64,000 bases of DNA from contig OX637805.1 of the NCBI GenBank assembly GCA_951802425.1, positions 744,001-808,000 of the forward strand. The letters run 5' to 3'. Below are positions 52,053 through 64,000 of the stretch, one piece after another. This DNA comes from Clavaria fumosa (lineage: Eukaryota; Basidiomycota; Agaricomycetes; Agaricales; Clavariaceae). Under the pieces are notes generated by a model. That model did no database searches. It was not told where the DNA came from and was given only the letters and a program-made list of their open reading frames with translations. Both the position numbers and the translations under genes were made by a program. Within the stretch, counting starts at the first letter, position 1. The number at the start of each line of letters is the position of its first letter.

Positions 52053-53369
52053 ATGATGGGCAAAAGCAAGCAGGCCCCAGACGCCAAGAACTCAAGGCCA
52101 ACTTTACAAGTGAAAATTCCCTCAACCCCTGCAGGTGCGAGGAATTCCACTACGACAGGACCTAACACAATGAAGGTTGGACCGTCGCAGAGGGTGAGCT
52201 CAAGCCTAACGACTGATTTTACTGGACCACTCGTGCTCTAACCATCCTGATAGCATCCCGCCAATACGTCAGCGTCTGCTAGCCGCCCTCAATCTGATCT
52301 TTCTGACGAGCAATTATTGCTCGTCAAACTTATGGGCACAATGAAAGAGACGTTAGCTCGTCTAGAAAGCACCTTCAATGTGATGCTATTGGTCACTGAG
52401 GTTGGTCCGGCCTTGGAGGCTGCGAAGCAGGTTTGTTGTCATGTCATTCCATGAAAGATACGTAGCGCTCAACCAGGGATGCTCTGCAGATTGCCAAAAT
52501 GCAGGTACAAATAGAGGAATTCTATGAACAGCGAGACGGTTTCATGAAGAACATCAACGAGACCCTAAGAAAGGTACCGCCTATCGAAGTCGCGAAGGGT
52601 CTGGAAGGTCGCGTCAGAGAATTGATCAAAGAGAAGGTCGCTATCGAAGTACCTCGGCGAGTCAGGGCGCAAGTCAGTGGAGAATTCTTGTATTCAACCT
52701 GGTGCTCATCGTATGCTTAGCTAGATGTGCAAATTTCGGATGCGCTCAGACTTCAATCTCGCAATCACAGGCGCGAAATGTTGGACATTGAATGCAGATT
52801 GCACAATTCGTGAGTTGCTGCTACTCGCTCGCCAAGCTAAAGGTTCCTCCTCATCCAATCTAACCAAAACCAGGGAGGCCCGCCGGCAAAACGCCCTGAT
52901 ACGTCCGGAGAGTCCAGATGCACCATTCGCGCAGCTTCGGCCGCTGCTGCTGCCACTGCAGGGTTCAAACGCTCCACCAAGTCCATTAACAGCTTCGTCA
53001 ACCGCTGCAGTGAATTCATCGGACTTCAAGCTTCCGATGCCGTCCCCATTATTCCCCAAGGACCTGAAGGCGTTGCTAGCGCTTAAGGAGAATGAAGTCC
53101 GGCTATTAGTTGGGCAATATGGTCTATCTCCCGTCGCCACATCTCGAACGCCTCTTGGGAGTGCGGTGACAGAGAAGAGTAGAGAAGACCATCTAAATGC
53201 ATTCATCGCTCATATTGGGGTATGTGCGTTCTTTTATGACTACGCTGCAGGTCGTCTCATCAAGCTGGGTGCGCTGACACGGTGTCTTGTTCTTTGACAG
53301 CTTCGCAAGATGCACTTGACTCCTGGCAGAGGAAAAGGGCCCATGTCGCCACTGGTCGTCTCGTTTTGA
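52053..53369 (+). CDS. Unrecognised coiled-coil protein, 334 aa
   Basis: Exons 52053-52193, 52254-52430, 52490-52672, 52721-52809, 52874-53219, 53301-53369; introns 48-81 nt; all phases close. A Lys/Ser/Thr-rich N-terminus is followed by helical, charged segments (KLMGTMKETLARLESTF, VQIEEFYEQRDGFMKNI, REMLDIECRLHN), then a Pro/Ser-rich linker, a helical patch (LKALLALKENEVRLLVGQYG) and a short basic end (RKMHLTPGRGKG). No domain recognised. The consistent splicing supports a real gene. Confidence 0.7.
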
Positions 53370-53635
53370 GGGGCATATTTTTTTCTATCCCTCTAGCTGT
53401 GATTTTCTTGGTCTTGTCTACGGCTCACTAATTTTTTATCACTGTACGGTTGTTACTTGTTCCTTGTCAATGTTTTTTGCCACACGCTATATATCACGTG
53501 CTTTTGTTTCTGTTTGTTGTCGCGTCAAAACGCGAACGTTCAGTCAGACACAGCTGTACGCTACCAGCTCAGGGCAGGCGACGACGACGCTTGTTGGCTT
53601 ACCCGCCTGCTTACTTCGAGCATCCGGATATACGC

Positions 53636-56600
53636 ATGTCTGCTTTCGCCACCACCACGACCAAGGCCAAAAAGAGCACCCCCACTGAAACCACCCGGCA
53701 CCATCAACAGCGCACGCGATCCCAGCTCACGCTCCCGGATCTCTTCGCCAAGGTTCCTTTGCACCGCTCGCCGCTCAAGGTCGCCCGCGACGCGCTACGT
53801 ACACAACCTATCAATGTCCTTCCGCTACCTCAGCTTCCGCCGCCGTCAATGCCACTCCTCGACATCGCGGAAAGAAAGCAGGAGAAGCGCCCAAGTGACG
53901 CGACCCTGCGACACAAGCGGTCCTTTCTGCACAGCGTAGACGACGCTATGGCTCGAGAGCGTAAGAGATTAAGGGAGGAGGGAGACGAGAACCTGGCATC
54001 TGGGGTGGAAGTAGCCATCGTCACAGCCAGGTCTCCCGCTGCCGCAGCCCCCACCGCTGCTCTCACACCGCTGCCACCAGTGACTACGGCCATCCTGCCG
54101 AAGGAGCCAGCAACGCACACACAGACTGCTCTTGTATTTGGGAGCTCGACCCCCGGTGCACCAGGCGTGCCGCGTCTCGATCTCACCAGCGTTTCATCTC
54201 CCAGGAAAGGGGTGTCCCCTACTAGGGAGAAGTCAAGAGCGTGCAGCGTACCCGCAATAGGGACTAAAGAGGAACGTCTAGAGGCTGCCGCATCCGCCGT
54301 GATCCTCCCGGCGTGGGCTTCGCCTGCTAAGGCTGAAACACCGGGTCCTGAGGTCATGCGCCTTGGGATGATGCGAGACAACGTACCCTCTGCTCTTCCG
54401 GGCACGTCAAATCTGGGCGTAGACTATGGTAGTATCCGTACGCCCGCTCGAATGTTCACGCTGCCATTCAACGTAGACTTTGGGTCTCCCCTGACCCCGC
54501 TCCCTCTTACTCCTGCCCCTGCGAAGGCAAACGACGGCATCAGCTTAGCGTGGAATCCAAGCTTAATGACTGTACGCGTCCTGCTCATTCCCTTTGTTTC
54601 TGCTGATTTAGATCCTTGTTGGATGATAGCCGCGTCTAGATGGTACCAACGTAGAGTACGCCTCACTTGCGGCAAGCACGAGCAAACCTCCATCTAGCTG
54701 TGGAATACCCCAACAACGATTGCGAACTCCTAGTCAACCCAGTCGTTTACCACGCCCCGCTGCCGGCCTCATGCTTCCTCCCCCCTTGCCTATAAGCACC
54801 GGACCTTTGCCGAATGAGAGCACGAATAGTGCGAATCTGTCTTCCAACATGAAATCCCGGATAAAGACCAAACCGGATGCTAGGATGCATGCGACGAAAC
54901 GGGTCCCAGGACAAGCGCAGTCACAAAGAATCACAAGGAGCGTGTCGAGGAACGGAGCCAGGGTGGGCGAAAGTGAAGGGCGAGATCGAAAGCAAGGTGT
55001 ATCCCTGGTACAGGCGCCAGCGAACAGCGCCAAGGCTAGGATGAGTGTGATGACGAGCGAGGGCTCAACAAAAGGGAACGTTGGGATACCTGATCAGCAA
55101 GTGACTAAGAGCGCCGGGTCTGCCTTCAAGGTACCCGCTCCCGAATTCACCTTCACCTTCCCTGCGCATACTAGCCAGGCGATTTCAAATTCTTCTACTT
55201 CGTCCCAACCCTCGGCAGCTCGAGTAAAACCTCACTCGTCTCCTTCTAAGTCGCAACTGCCTCCTGCTGCTCGCTTTGCATTTGCAACGCCATCGACGTC
55301 ACCCACCAAGATGAGCAAGCCGATGTCGTCGCCTGGCAAGCTTGTGCGCCCGAGCTCGATGTCTGCCACTTCCTCAAGGTCCACGTTGTCGACTCTTTCG
55401 AGCGCGCTAGACAAGCTGGCCTTGCCGCCTCCCAGCAGGCCTGGAACGGCCAGGCCAGGGACAAGCCTAGGGTTCAACAGGGAAAAAGAAGCACCGCTGC
55501 CCCTCTCAACTGGGTCTCGGGACGATATGACAATTGGGCATACGATGAGAAGTGGAAGCGGTGCGAGGAACAGCACGCCGGGGACAGCCAGTCGCAGCGG
55601 GTCAAGTTTGAACCGCATCAAGCCTGTTGTTGCCTTGAATGGGCAAGGCCGACTGACAGAGAAAGAGCTCAGGCGGTCGGCTGCCTCGCAAGCCATGGCG
55701 AGGGCAACAGTCAACTCTGTCGGTCTGGGCGCCGAGGGCGCTGGCCCAGAAAGGCGCGCCACGGTCAAGGGGTTTGAGTTTGGTAGGAGGGTGGTTCCAA
55801 AGGCGAGTAAGAAGCCCTCTTTGTCAGTCATTGCGGGCAGTCCCATTAAGGGCGGCGGTGGCGATGAAGCAGGGAGTGCCGAGCAGGTGACATCGGAGAA
55901 GAAGGTGAATGAACACGAAAGTGAGCAGAAGGAAGATGCCTTTTGGTGTGGTCGCATCCCTTGTGGAACTGCCAAGGAAGAAGATTCTTGGTTGCGCAGA
56001 GCGTCTAGACAAGCATCCCTCGCGTCTCAGGCTCTTTCAAGGTCATTGAACGCTCCTGAACCGCTCGGCGGTTCTCATTTGCACCCAGAGTCGTTAGGGA
56101 CAACGGGCCCGCACCAAATTTCGTCGCCTTTGGATGTCGCAACCAGAAGTAAAGCCACCGCTTCGGACCAAGCGACAGGCGCAGATGCCCACGTTCGCGG
56201 ACAAGCTGCTACGTCGGACGGCAGGAAGGAAGCGGGCGTCGTCAAGAAGGTTCTGGAAGGATGCACGATTTTTGTCGACGTCAAATCTCAGGACGGAGAC
56301 GAAGCGGGGGGATTGTTTGCGGAAATGTGTAGCCAAATGGGGGCGAAGGTGAGCGCTCTTGTGCATCACAATCTTCGCAGGCCTTTGAAACAGTCCGCGC
56401 ATCACTTTGTAGGTAATACAGAGGGTGGGCCAATCTTGCACGCATATCGTGTTCAAGAATGGTTTAATGAGCACTATCACCCGCTTTCGGTGAGGCATCA
56501 GGGCCTGATTCGAGCTTACGCGCTAACCTTTCGATTATTTCGCAGATTACTCAGGGACCCCAAGCCAGTGGTCGTGAGCATAGCCTGGGTCGTAGATGTG

Positions 56601-56996
56601 GCAGAGCGACGTGTCAGGCTCGATGAGGCGAACTATAAGATTGATTTAGATGGTCTGAATGTCGCGGGAACAAATCACAAAGTGCGTATTTTAAATTTGG
56701 CTCTTGTGATAAAACACAGATCTGTTCGCAGCGGCGCCGTTCTATTTTGCCGAAGAATATTTCGATAGGCGGGGATATTACATCCCCGCCGGCAACATCC
56801 TTGCCGGACGGTGATGCCGATTCACCTGGAGCAACTCTAATGAATCAGTCTGCCGAGGCCTCTACCCGTGAGCGCCATTGTCTCTCCTCACTTCGAGATC
56901 TTAGATGAGCATCCAGCCGTATTGCTAGACAACGAAAATCTTCCGCCACTCGAAAAAGCGCGAAGACGACGTCTTGTCAACGCTACTAGATCTTAA
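53636..56996 (+). CDS. BRCT-domain protein, 1020 aa
   Basis: Exons 53636-54571, 54630-56348, 56422-56489, 56546-56681, 56732-56867, 56929-56996; introns 50-73 nt. The first 850 residues are low-complexity, rich in Ser, Pro, Ala and basic residues (RTRSQLTLPDLFAKVPLHRS near the start), typical of a disordered nuclear protein. The BRCT domain is split by introns: CTIFVDVKSQDGDEAGGLF, EMCSQMGAK, CTHIVFKNGLMSTITRF, LLRDPKPVVVSIAWVVDVAE. The end is basic (PPLEKARRRRLVNATRS). BRCT domains bind phosphopeptides in DNA-damage signalling; a single C-terminal BRCT after a long disordered region suggests a chromatin or checkpoint adaptor. Frames that continue past 56348 and 56681 are intron read-through. 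Confidence 0.85.
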
Positions 56997-57292
56997 GGTG
57001 CCATTTGCACTAGTGACGAATATCGGATGAATCCGAAGCGCTAGAGCTGAAAGCGCGGATGATGACATTAGCTTCTGAGCCGACAATGCTTCTGTTGTAA
57101 TACCCTGGACCACACAATTGCAACGTGATAATATAATTCTGGAGTCACATTGCGATGGAGTGAGTGTTATCGGCCAGCGCCTTGTAAGACAGGCATGGAT
57201 GTGAGCGGTAAGGCTACATAAGTTACAAGCCACTAAGCTGAAAGCGTAGAGGAACAACAGCATAAAGTCCACAGCTTACACCCCTCGCAACG
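56997..57292. other. Convergent spacer
   Basis: Short 3' intergenic region between the BRCT gene and the Bud4-like gene. Confidence 0.5.
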
Positions 57293-60200
57293 CTAGCGTT
57301 GCTGCGTCTTAGACTCTCCAGAAACCTTTGCTTTCGCAGCCAACTCGTTTTGCCGCTGCCAAACGATCTCAGCCCAAAGCGGATTGGGTGGGATATTCCC
57401 GATAAGTGCGCGGAGGACCTCAAGCCTGTGTAAGATTTATTTGTGTTAGAATTCACGAGAAGCAACAATGCATCCGCCTTACCACTTAGCCTTGTCCGAA
57501 TCAGAATCTGCGAAGAACAAAATTTCCTGACCGTGTAGGAACATAAGCCTGAACGATCGTTCTACACCGGACAGTCCGTCGTATTCGTCCGCCGAGTTCA
57601 ACGTGGTGGAGCTTGGCCTCGCCTCTTGGTCATCATGGACTGCCAAAGCCTTTTTCAAGTCAATGGTCGCCGTAGCCTTCCTCGTGACGTCGTTGAAAGC
57701 CACCATACTAGCACCAATCACACGAAAATGTCGCCGGCGCCATGTCTTTTTCACCACCCATACCGTTAACACAAGTTCACAACGCGAATCCAAAGGAAGG
57801 TCGTACCATACAATCTCCTCCGTTTTGCGTGAGCACACTCTCAAAGTAGGTCACTTTATGCCAACTGACATGCCTAAGCCCGCGCTGACATTCTTCCAGG
57901 CTCTGCGGTAGCTTGTCTGCCGAGATACCGGGCAAGGGGGGCAGCCTAAACATTTGCAAAACGAGCTCTCCAACTTCCAATGTCTTGACGACCCCAGTGG
58001 GTTCTAGCTTCTGTCCAATGAGCGGGACGGTTGTTTCGAAGAGTCGAGTATCACAGTGTGCGGCCACATCTTTGAATGCTATGAAGGCACGAGCGAGTGT
58101 GCCATCGGGTTTGAGATAACGGGCGAGGTTCTCAGGAAGGCTGCGCACAGCAAGCGTAGGGCTTGCCCGAGCAGCTTTGTCCTTTGCAGACCTGCGAGGT
58201 GAGGAAGAGAAGAGACTTCGCATCCCACCGCCTTTAGACGCCGGGACTGGCGCCGCGGCGACAGTTGGTTGAACCGAAAGGGCTTTAAATTGCGAAATGA
58301 TGTGCGTGTCTCGACGAACTTTCATCGTCAGGGTAAATTCAAGCTTGCTGTGTTCGATTCTGTACCATACTCAATCAATTTCGCCGGCTTATGAAGAGCA
58401 AAATACGTACAATTCAAATTCTTGATCGATATTGGAATTAGGAGTGAGCCAGCACTCGGGTGTGGTGACGTAGTGTATGCCATTATTTAGGGTGCAAGTC
58501 ACGGCGGTCGTTTGCTGAGGCATCGGGAGCTCGAGGCCTTTCATGCGGAGCACTGGCATTGAAAGCTGAGTTGCGTGACAGACAAGGAGTCAAGCATACA
58601 CACCTTTAACGAAGACTTTGCCATGCGCCCTCTTGTCCTGCGTCGGCATCTGTTTGATTTGTTTGGAGTGCTCATTCTGCCCGAAGAACGATATCAGAAT
58701 GAATATACTCCCAACGTGATACCGTGGAACACGAACCATATCCGATGGCCGTCGGACCATTCTCCAAGCTTTGCCAGTGTCAACATCACCCGCACTACCG
58801 ACGTGACCTACACTCTCTTCCCCTGGCGCAAGGTTCATATCATCGTGCGATGAGGATGCATATATCGTCTGTTCGCGTTCACGAACGTGATATTTCTATC
58901 ACGGAGTCAGCATGGTGAAGCCACGGAATAGGACCACACGTACGCTCTTTGCGCCGGCTCCGAACTTCCTCATCAGCTCTTTCTCTATAGTCTCTTCCAA
59001 CCCTCCTTCACCCCCAAATTCAGCCACTGCATCTGTTGCATCCCCAGGCCGTACAAGGGGCACATCTCCCGTGCTTCGACTCCGTCTCCTCGCTGGTCTC
59101 GCTCCCAGCCCTCCAATACGCACGTCCAGTTTCGGCGGCTGCAGGGTCCGACCCTCCGCCTCCTCCTCCTCAATCCGTCTTGCCAAGCGTCTTTTCTCCA
59201 ATATTAATCTCTCTCTTTCGCGTCGAGCATCCTGAGACTGGGCCGACGACTTGGGAGGGGGTGGGGGTGGGAATGCGCTGGTGAAACCGGCTATGTCCAG
59301 TTCTGGCTCGGTTTCCCCGGACGCAGTCACGTCTGTGATCTTGCGTCTTTCTTGTTGTTCGGTTTCCACACGTGTGTGCGCTGCTGGCTCGATCGGAGAG
59401 AGAGGAGGTGATGGTGAAGGCGAACGAGAGATTGAAGCGAACGACGTCTCTAGCGAGACCGTGGCCCTCGAGTCGTCGGCATTGACTCGTCTCCTTCCCT
59501 TATCGCGCGCATTCGTCCCTGCGACGTCATCCATAAGCCGATCAAGCGCGCTCCTCACGTCACCAAGCTCGACGCCTCTAGCCTCTGCTTCGTCTCCGAC
59601 CCCTTCTATGTCGTTGCCAAGTCCGTGTCCGAAACTCAGCTTCAGCTTACTCCCGAAGTCAAACATCATATCTCTGCCAAAATCCACTCTTGGCTTGCCG
59701 ACATCTGCATGTTCGGTCGTTACGCCTGTCCTTGTCCTTGCAGCGTCGATGCCGCTCTCGGTGGCGGCGCGGATAGGCACGGTCGGTCTCGGAGGATCGA
59801 TGGTGGACGGCTCGGGATCAAGCTCGAGCACACCGTCGTGAGTCATGTTGTCTTCCCTCCTCAGAGTCAACCCGCGATTGGGGGTGGTTACGATCGCTGT
59901 GGCGGATGCAGGTGACGATGCAGGTGGCGTAGCCACAACCACCTTGTGCGCGTGTTCGATCGTGGCTGTGGCACTTTCTGCAACAAAAGACGGAGAAAGG
60001 CTGAGCGTGCTCAGTCTCTCTCCACTCAGTTCCTTTTCGTGTTCTCCGGGATCCGTACACATGCTGTCTTCGCCAACCAACTCCACCTCCACCTCACCTT
60101 CACTCCCAACGACGGCGTCTTCGTGGTTCATCGGTCCCCGTTCCTTCATTAGCCGCCTTCTCAGGCGATCCCTATCTATCCGCGGCCTTACACGAAGTCC

Positions 60201-61854
60201 CGTGGGCGGAGACCCTACCTTCCTTCCGTTCAGACCAGGTATTACGGACGTGTCACCAGTCTTCGGTGATACAGTCACTTGTGTGCCGGGCGAAGGTATG
60301 TCTCCGCTAGTAGAGACAGATCGTGCCCGAGGAGACGACATGCCGACGCGAAGCGGCGACCCAACCCTCGAAGTCACCCGTGCGTTGGGAATGAGAGGGG
60401 ACCGGGTAGATGTGGGTGGAGACTTTGGAGAAGAAGGTGCAGACGTGGGTGCAGGCATGACCACAGGCTTGCTTGTTTTATCAAGCAACGCCGATGCAGA
60501 CGCGGTTGCAGACGCAGCCACAGGCTTGCTCGTTTTATCAAGCAATGCTGGTACGTCGACGTCCTCGCATGACGTGTTCCCGCCGTGCTCGTTGATATTT
60601 GCCTTCCACGTCTTGCCTGTCGGAGAGAGTCCCAGCCCGGCTCCGACAGCGAAACCAAGGCCCAATGAGGCCTGCAGAGCCTCGAAGGGGTCCGCGTCAT
60701 CGACGAACGGGTGAGTCCTCGATATCGACGGCTCATTAACTTCGAAAACAATAGAAGGCAAGGGGGAAGCGGATTCATTCTGCTTTGCATGACTCGCAAG
60801 TTGCAATTCGAAGGACTGGTCATGAGACACTGGGTGATAGATTAACGTGGTGTGTCAACGAGATTGCATTGGCATGAACTGCTCACCGGCAGCAGCGTCA
60901 AGACCGCTCAGAGCGTCTGAGTCGCGAACCAGATGCTCGTCGCGTTTCCGCGACTCCTGCGGGGGAGATGGAACATCGGGTCCGAGATCCTTCTGAATCT
61001 GCTCCTCGAGCTCTGTTTCGGACTCCTAGAACGGAGGACGATAAGAACGTAGCAGAGAGGAAGTGGACAGCACTTACAAAGTCACCATCGGATTCGAAGA
61101 CATTGCTATCGTTGTCCTCATCATCCTCAGGCTCAAATTCAAGGACGTCGCAGCGCTCGTCGAAGGTTACAGTCTTGCGGCGCGAGCGTCTACGGGTCAG
61201 AGGGATGCCGTTTGCAGATGAGTTGGAGGTACGTGGTCCAAGCAAGCGGCGCGAAACGAGAGAGGAGCGAGTCGGGGACGGTGCTGAGACTGCTGAGGGA
61301 GAGACGGCTGGGATCGCTGAGGGAGAGACAAGATTGGTCACGTCGGAAGTGCGGGACTCGGGGGCATCGATGTCCTCCTCTTTGCGGAATGGGCTGCGAG
61401 TAACGGGCTCTTGTTCAAGGAGATTCTTGAAGCCCTTGCTCTGCCTGCGTTCACGCTTGTAAGCGAAAGGACGGTCGTTCTCCACCTCGGCTTGTTCATG
61501 CATGGAGTTGGGACGGGGGCGTTTCTCGCCGGAGACACGACGAGTGATGAATGCAGGAGTGTTCGGGGAGAAAACACGGGTATAGGCGGAGCCAAGGGCA
61601 TGTGAGGATGTATTGGTTGTGCTAGTTGAAGGAGGAGAACTGGGATTGGTGTGGGACTTGAAAGGGGAGTTCGAGACGAGATTGTTCTGCCTGAGCTGTC
61701 TGTAGGAGTTACTTTGTCTCCTGGCGACGGCGGTGGGCAGCAGCGGATACGAAGTCGGAGAAGTGGACTTTTGCTTAAGCCTGAGCGGTGTGGTGATGGG
61801 GGGCGGAGAGGAAGTATGAACGACATTGAGCTTTCCTTCAAGCGGACTGTGCAT
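57293..61854 (-). CDS. Bud4/anillin-like PH-domain protein, 1365 aa
   Basis: Cell-cortex scaffold of the Bud4/anillin type, which places septins and the contractile ring. Nine exons (-): 61078-61854, 60887-61025, 58944-60829, 58737-58868, 58604-58676, 58411-58552, 57807-58359, 57483-57745, 57293-57425; introns 51-75 nt. The N-terminal 930 residues are disordered, with the duplicated motif LLDKTSKPV and a basic-acidic stretch (TRRRSRRKTVTFDERCD). The conserved C-terminal region has AWRMVRRPSDM|NEHSKQIKQ, AHGKVFVK|VLRMKGLELP, TCTLNNGIHYVTTPECWLTP, IDQEFELIEHSKLEFTLTMK, the PH domain (TYFESVLTQNGGDC, TWRRRHFRVIGASMVAFNDV, ATIDLKKALAV), and a last helix after PPNPLWAEIVWQR. The sixth exon's acceptor at 58553 is chosen because it restores VFVKVLRMKG. 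Confidence 0.88.
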
Positions 61855-62149
61855 CGCGGATGTTGGACAAAGACAGACAGCGGAAAATGCTAGGGACGAA
61901 GAGAACTGCGAAAAAAGTGCGAAATAGCTACGAAATTCTGTCGGCGACGTCGAGTGCGACGACGATGAGAGAGATTGATTGTTCGAGTGGAACGATCCGC
62001 TGCGTCCTTTGTATGTGCGCGCCCGTGTTGACGGCGGCAAGTGACGGTGCGCCTGTGACCGTGACGAGTGGTTCAACTCTTCGGTCACGCGTATATCATG
62101 TGATCGTATACGATTGCAAGCATGGACTTTGTTTGTTGGCGAAGCGAAA
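61855..62149. promoter_or_regulatory. Bidirectional promoter, 295 nt
   Basis: Shared 5' region of the minus-strand Bud4-like gene (ATG at 61854) and the plus-strand G-patch gene (ATG at 62150). No obvious TATA box for either direction. Confidence 0.5.
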
Positions 62150-63088
62150 ATGGGTCTGTCCGAGAGAAAAGTCAAGCGGCGCATATCCGCCGACCCTAGG
62201 AACCTTGCATGGTCAATGGGTAAGTTCCTCTACTTTTCTTCCATAAACATCTTTATATGAGCACTTCCGGACGAAGATGCGACCAATTTTGGTCAAGCGT
62301 TCCTTCTGAAGTCTGGATGGGACCCATCAAAGGGACTGGGAACTGACGGGGCCGGTCGGGCGACGCACATCAAGGTTTCACAGAAACTAGACTTGAAGGG
62401 GATCGGAATTCACCAACAAACTGGAGACCTAGCTGGTGCCAGCTCGAAACAGAATGACGAGTTCGAGGAACTACTGAAGAGGCTGAACGATGCAGCTGAG
62501 GAGGAGCAATGTGCGAGATCCACATCGGGGTCGGATTCCAGAAGCGGAAGTCCAGCTACATCGAAGAACGTTTCCTCCAAGGCAACCAAGAAACGGAAGA
62601 GAAGCGCGGATGTAGCCACCGTCCTCGAAAAGGGCAAGAAATTTGCGAAAAGCAGCTCAGCTTTGGCGGTGCACTCGGATGGAAAGGAATGTAATTCATC
62701 GGCCACCCCCCAAAGGAACTGGAAGAATCGCGAGTCGTCGGATGGCCCAATTTTAGAAGGCTCTCGTCGCAATCCACCTCATTCAAAAACGTGAGTGTAC
62801 ACGATTCACCCTTACCTTCATCCGTGCAGCTGACCTCCTGTGTCGTTCAGACGTCACGCTAAGCGGAGGGCATCATTAAACTTGGCTTCGATTTCGCCTG
62901 CCGCCATGTCGGAGATCTTAAGCGTCTCAAGGCACTCGACGACAGCACCGAGCCCTCTGTCAACCGGCAGCTGCTCGAGTCCTCGCACCCCACAAGATCC
63001 ATTCGTCTCAGCGACGCTCACGACATCATCTAAAAGTGTCGCTGCATACTTACAAGAGCGACTTTTAGCAAAGAAGCGGCCATCATAG
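62150..63088 (+). CDS. PinX1-type G-patch protein
   Basis: 273 aa from exons 62150-62219, 62277-62790 and 62851-63088; introns 57 and 60 nt. The N-terminus follows the PinX1/Pxr1 pattern: MGLSERKVKRRISADPRN, LAWSMDATNFGQAFLLKSGW, then the G-patch GWDPSKGLGTDGAGRATHIK and LKGIG. The rest is Lys/Ser-rich and disordered (ATKKRKRS), ending with a helix (KSVAAYLQERLLAKKRPS). Known Pxr1 and PinX1 proteins activate the helicase Prp43 in rRNA processing and affect telomerase; the same nucleolar role is likely. Confidence 0.87.
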
Positions 63089-63720
63089 GCGGCTGGCAAC
63101 ACTACATGTACGCGAAAGCTCAGATTTCCAGTACCGCAATCAGAGATGGTCTTGCCCCCGACCACTTTTCCCACGTAACCACCATCCCAACTGACAGATG
63201 CGGAGTTACCACCCTTCGAGCCTCCCGTCCCACCATGAATAAAGGAATCACAACTACGCACATTAACCTACAAATCACTAACCCCTCCATAACCATAGAC
63301 GAACCGCGTCTTTGTCGTAGCCACGTATGGCGGTATAAAAATGGTGATGATAAAGATAAAACTTTTCCCACGTGTGACGTCTGTCAGTTTTGCCTAAGGA
63401 TCTGGCCTGACTGAAGTGATCGAGAAGCAGAACCACTTTTATTTCCGATTGTCGCGAAGGTTATCCTTGTTTCGTGTAGAAGAAATGACGGTACAGAAGA
63501 GACCAGAGACAAACCCAGCTGGTGCGACATATTAGACGAATTGATGTGACAAACTGGTCTGATCTCTGCAGTTGCAGTTAATTTTGAATCCGAGGACGCC
63601 GAGATCGCAGCAGGCTGCGCGTGGGACATACGTTACAGCCTCTGGCAGTTATAATAATATTTTGAAATAAACGGACAGGAACTCTTCTTCTGCTGAACAA
63701 CTCAACCACATCGCGGAATC
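63089..63720. other. Intergenic, promoter of the P450 gene at its right end
   Basis: Nothing coding recognised. AT-rich ATAATAATATTTTGAAATAA lies at about 63650-63670, about 55 nt before the P450 ATG. Confidence 0.45.
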
Positions 63721-64000
63721 ATGGGATTGGACCTGCTCACAATTGCACTGTCCTCGCTTGTTGCTCTCGCAGCCATAATCTTTTACTCATTCAAGCCACG
63801 CCCGCTCCCAGACATCCCGCACAACACTCATCTACCATGGATGAGCGGCGATATCTCTTTCTTTCGCGAGGTGACTGAAAAAACAAGATGTCTGGCGCTA
63901 CCATTCGAAATAATGGCAGAAAAGTTTGGTCCGATATCCCAGGTATGTTCATGTCGGTTGAAGTAAATTGTCCTATTCAGTGCGTTGCGTCCTAGGTCAT
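63721..64000 (+). CDS. Cytochrome P450, first exon and start of second (3' cut by window)
   Basis: Exon 1 is 63721-63942 (74 codons); the likely intron is 63943-63995 and exon 2 begins at 63996. The start is a membrane anchor (LTIALSSLVALAAIIFYSF) followed by the Pro-rich hinge of microsomal P450s (KPRPLPDIPHN), then PWMSGDISFF and EKFGPISQ, the usual point just before the first beta sheet. Haem-binding motifs lie beyond the window. An alternative acceptor at 63980 is possible but breaks the usual ISQ-V junction. Confidence 0.75.

Noticed and set aside
58566..58601. 36-nt intron in the Bud4-like gene
   Set aside because: Too short and gives a poor family match; the 51-nt intron 58553-58603 restores the conserved VFVKVLRMKG.

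Overview
The window is nuclear DNA of a basidiomycete fungus, most likely a mushroom-forming Agaricomycete. Genes are interrupted by many 46-100 nt GT-AG introns. The gene content is fungal: BiP, AFG2, an ERV14/cornichon homologue, a Bud4-type PH protein, NACHT-WD40 and NB-ARC-TPR NLR-like proteins, and a TET/JBP oxygenase relic of the kind that accompanies KDZ transposons in these fungi. All gene models were built by eye, by joining open frames at splice signals so that reading phase and family homology stay continuous. No search was run.

Layout. 1-13.7 kb: two tandem minus-strand copies of a NACHT-WD40 NLR gene (copy A runs off the left edge; copy B is complete, 1541 aa). They belong to a direct duplication with a period of about 7.9 kb. 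The junction near 5409/5410 cuts into a LARGE-type glycosyltransferase gene, leaving a 5'-truncated but correctly spliceable fragment. A coiled-coil ORF lies at the right end of the unit. 14.2-19.4 kb: a secreted RlpA-like/expansin-like protein (-), ERV14/cornichon (-) and an RRM protein (+). 20.5-22.7 kb: two members of an unrecognised small-protein family, the first fused to the MA3 domain of eIF4G. 23.2-29.7 kb: ER Hsp70 BiP/KAR2 (-, with HNEL terminus) and the AAA ATPase AFG2 (+), divergent. 30.4-33.8 kb: two more members of the small family flanking an NAD kinase gene (+). 34.2-37.0 kb: an Asteroid/FEN-like nuclease (-) and an intron-containing tRNA-Leu(CAG) (+).

37-45 kb is gene-poor and repeat-rich: an imperfect direct repeat, one unknown 280-aa gene, a PIF1-type helicase scrap, two fold-back elements, and a broken TET/JBP-like gene with a hAT-like MITE inserted in its coding sequence. 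45.4-48.4 kb holds a second NLR architecture (helical N-terminus, NB-ARC, TPR). 49.2-64 kb is dense and ordinary: an HDHD2-like HAD phosphatase (-), two unknown helical proteins (- and +), a BRCT protein (+), a Bud4/anillin-like PH protein (-), a PinX1-type G-patch protein (+), and the first exon of a cytochrome P450 (+) at the right edge.

Together the window joins housekeeping functions (ER folding, ER-Golgi cargo export, ribosome maturation, NADP supply, septation) with accessory innate-immunity genes and mobile DNA. The most unusual items are the four-member small-protein family with its eIF4G-MA3 fusion, and the recent NLR tandem duplication whose junction predicts an intact glycosyltransferase gene just left of the window.
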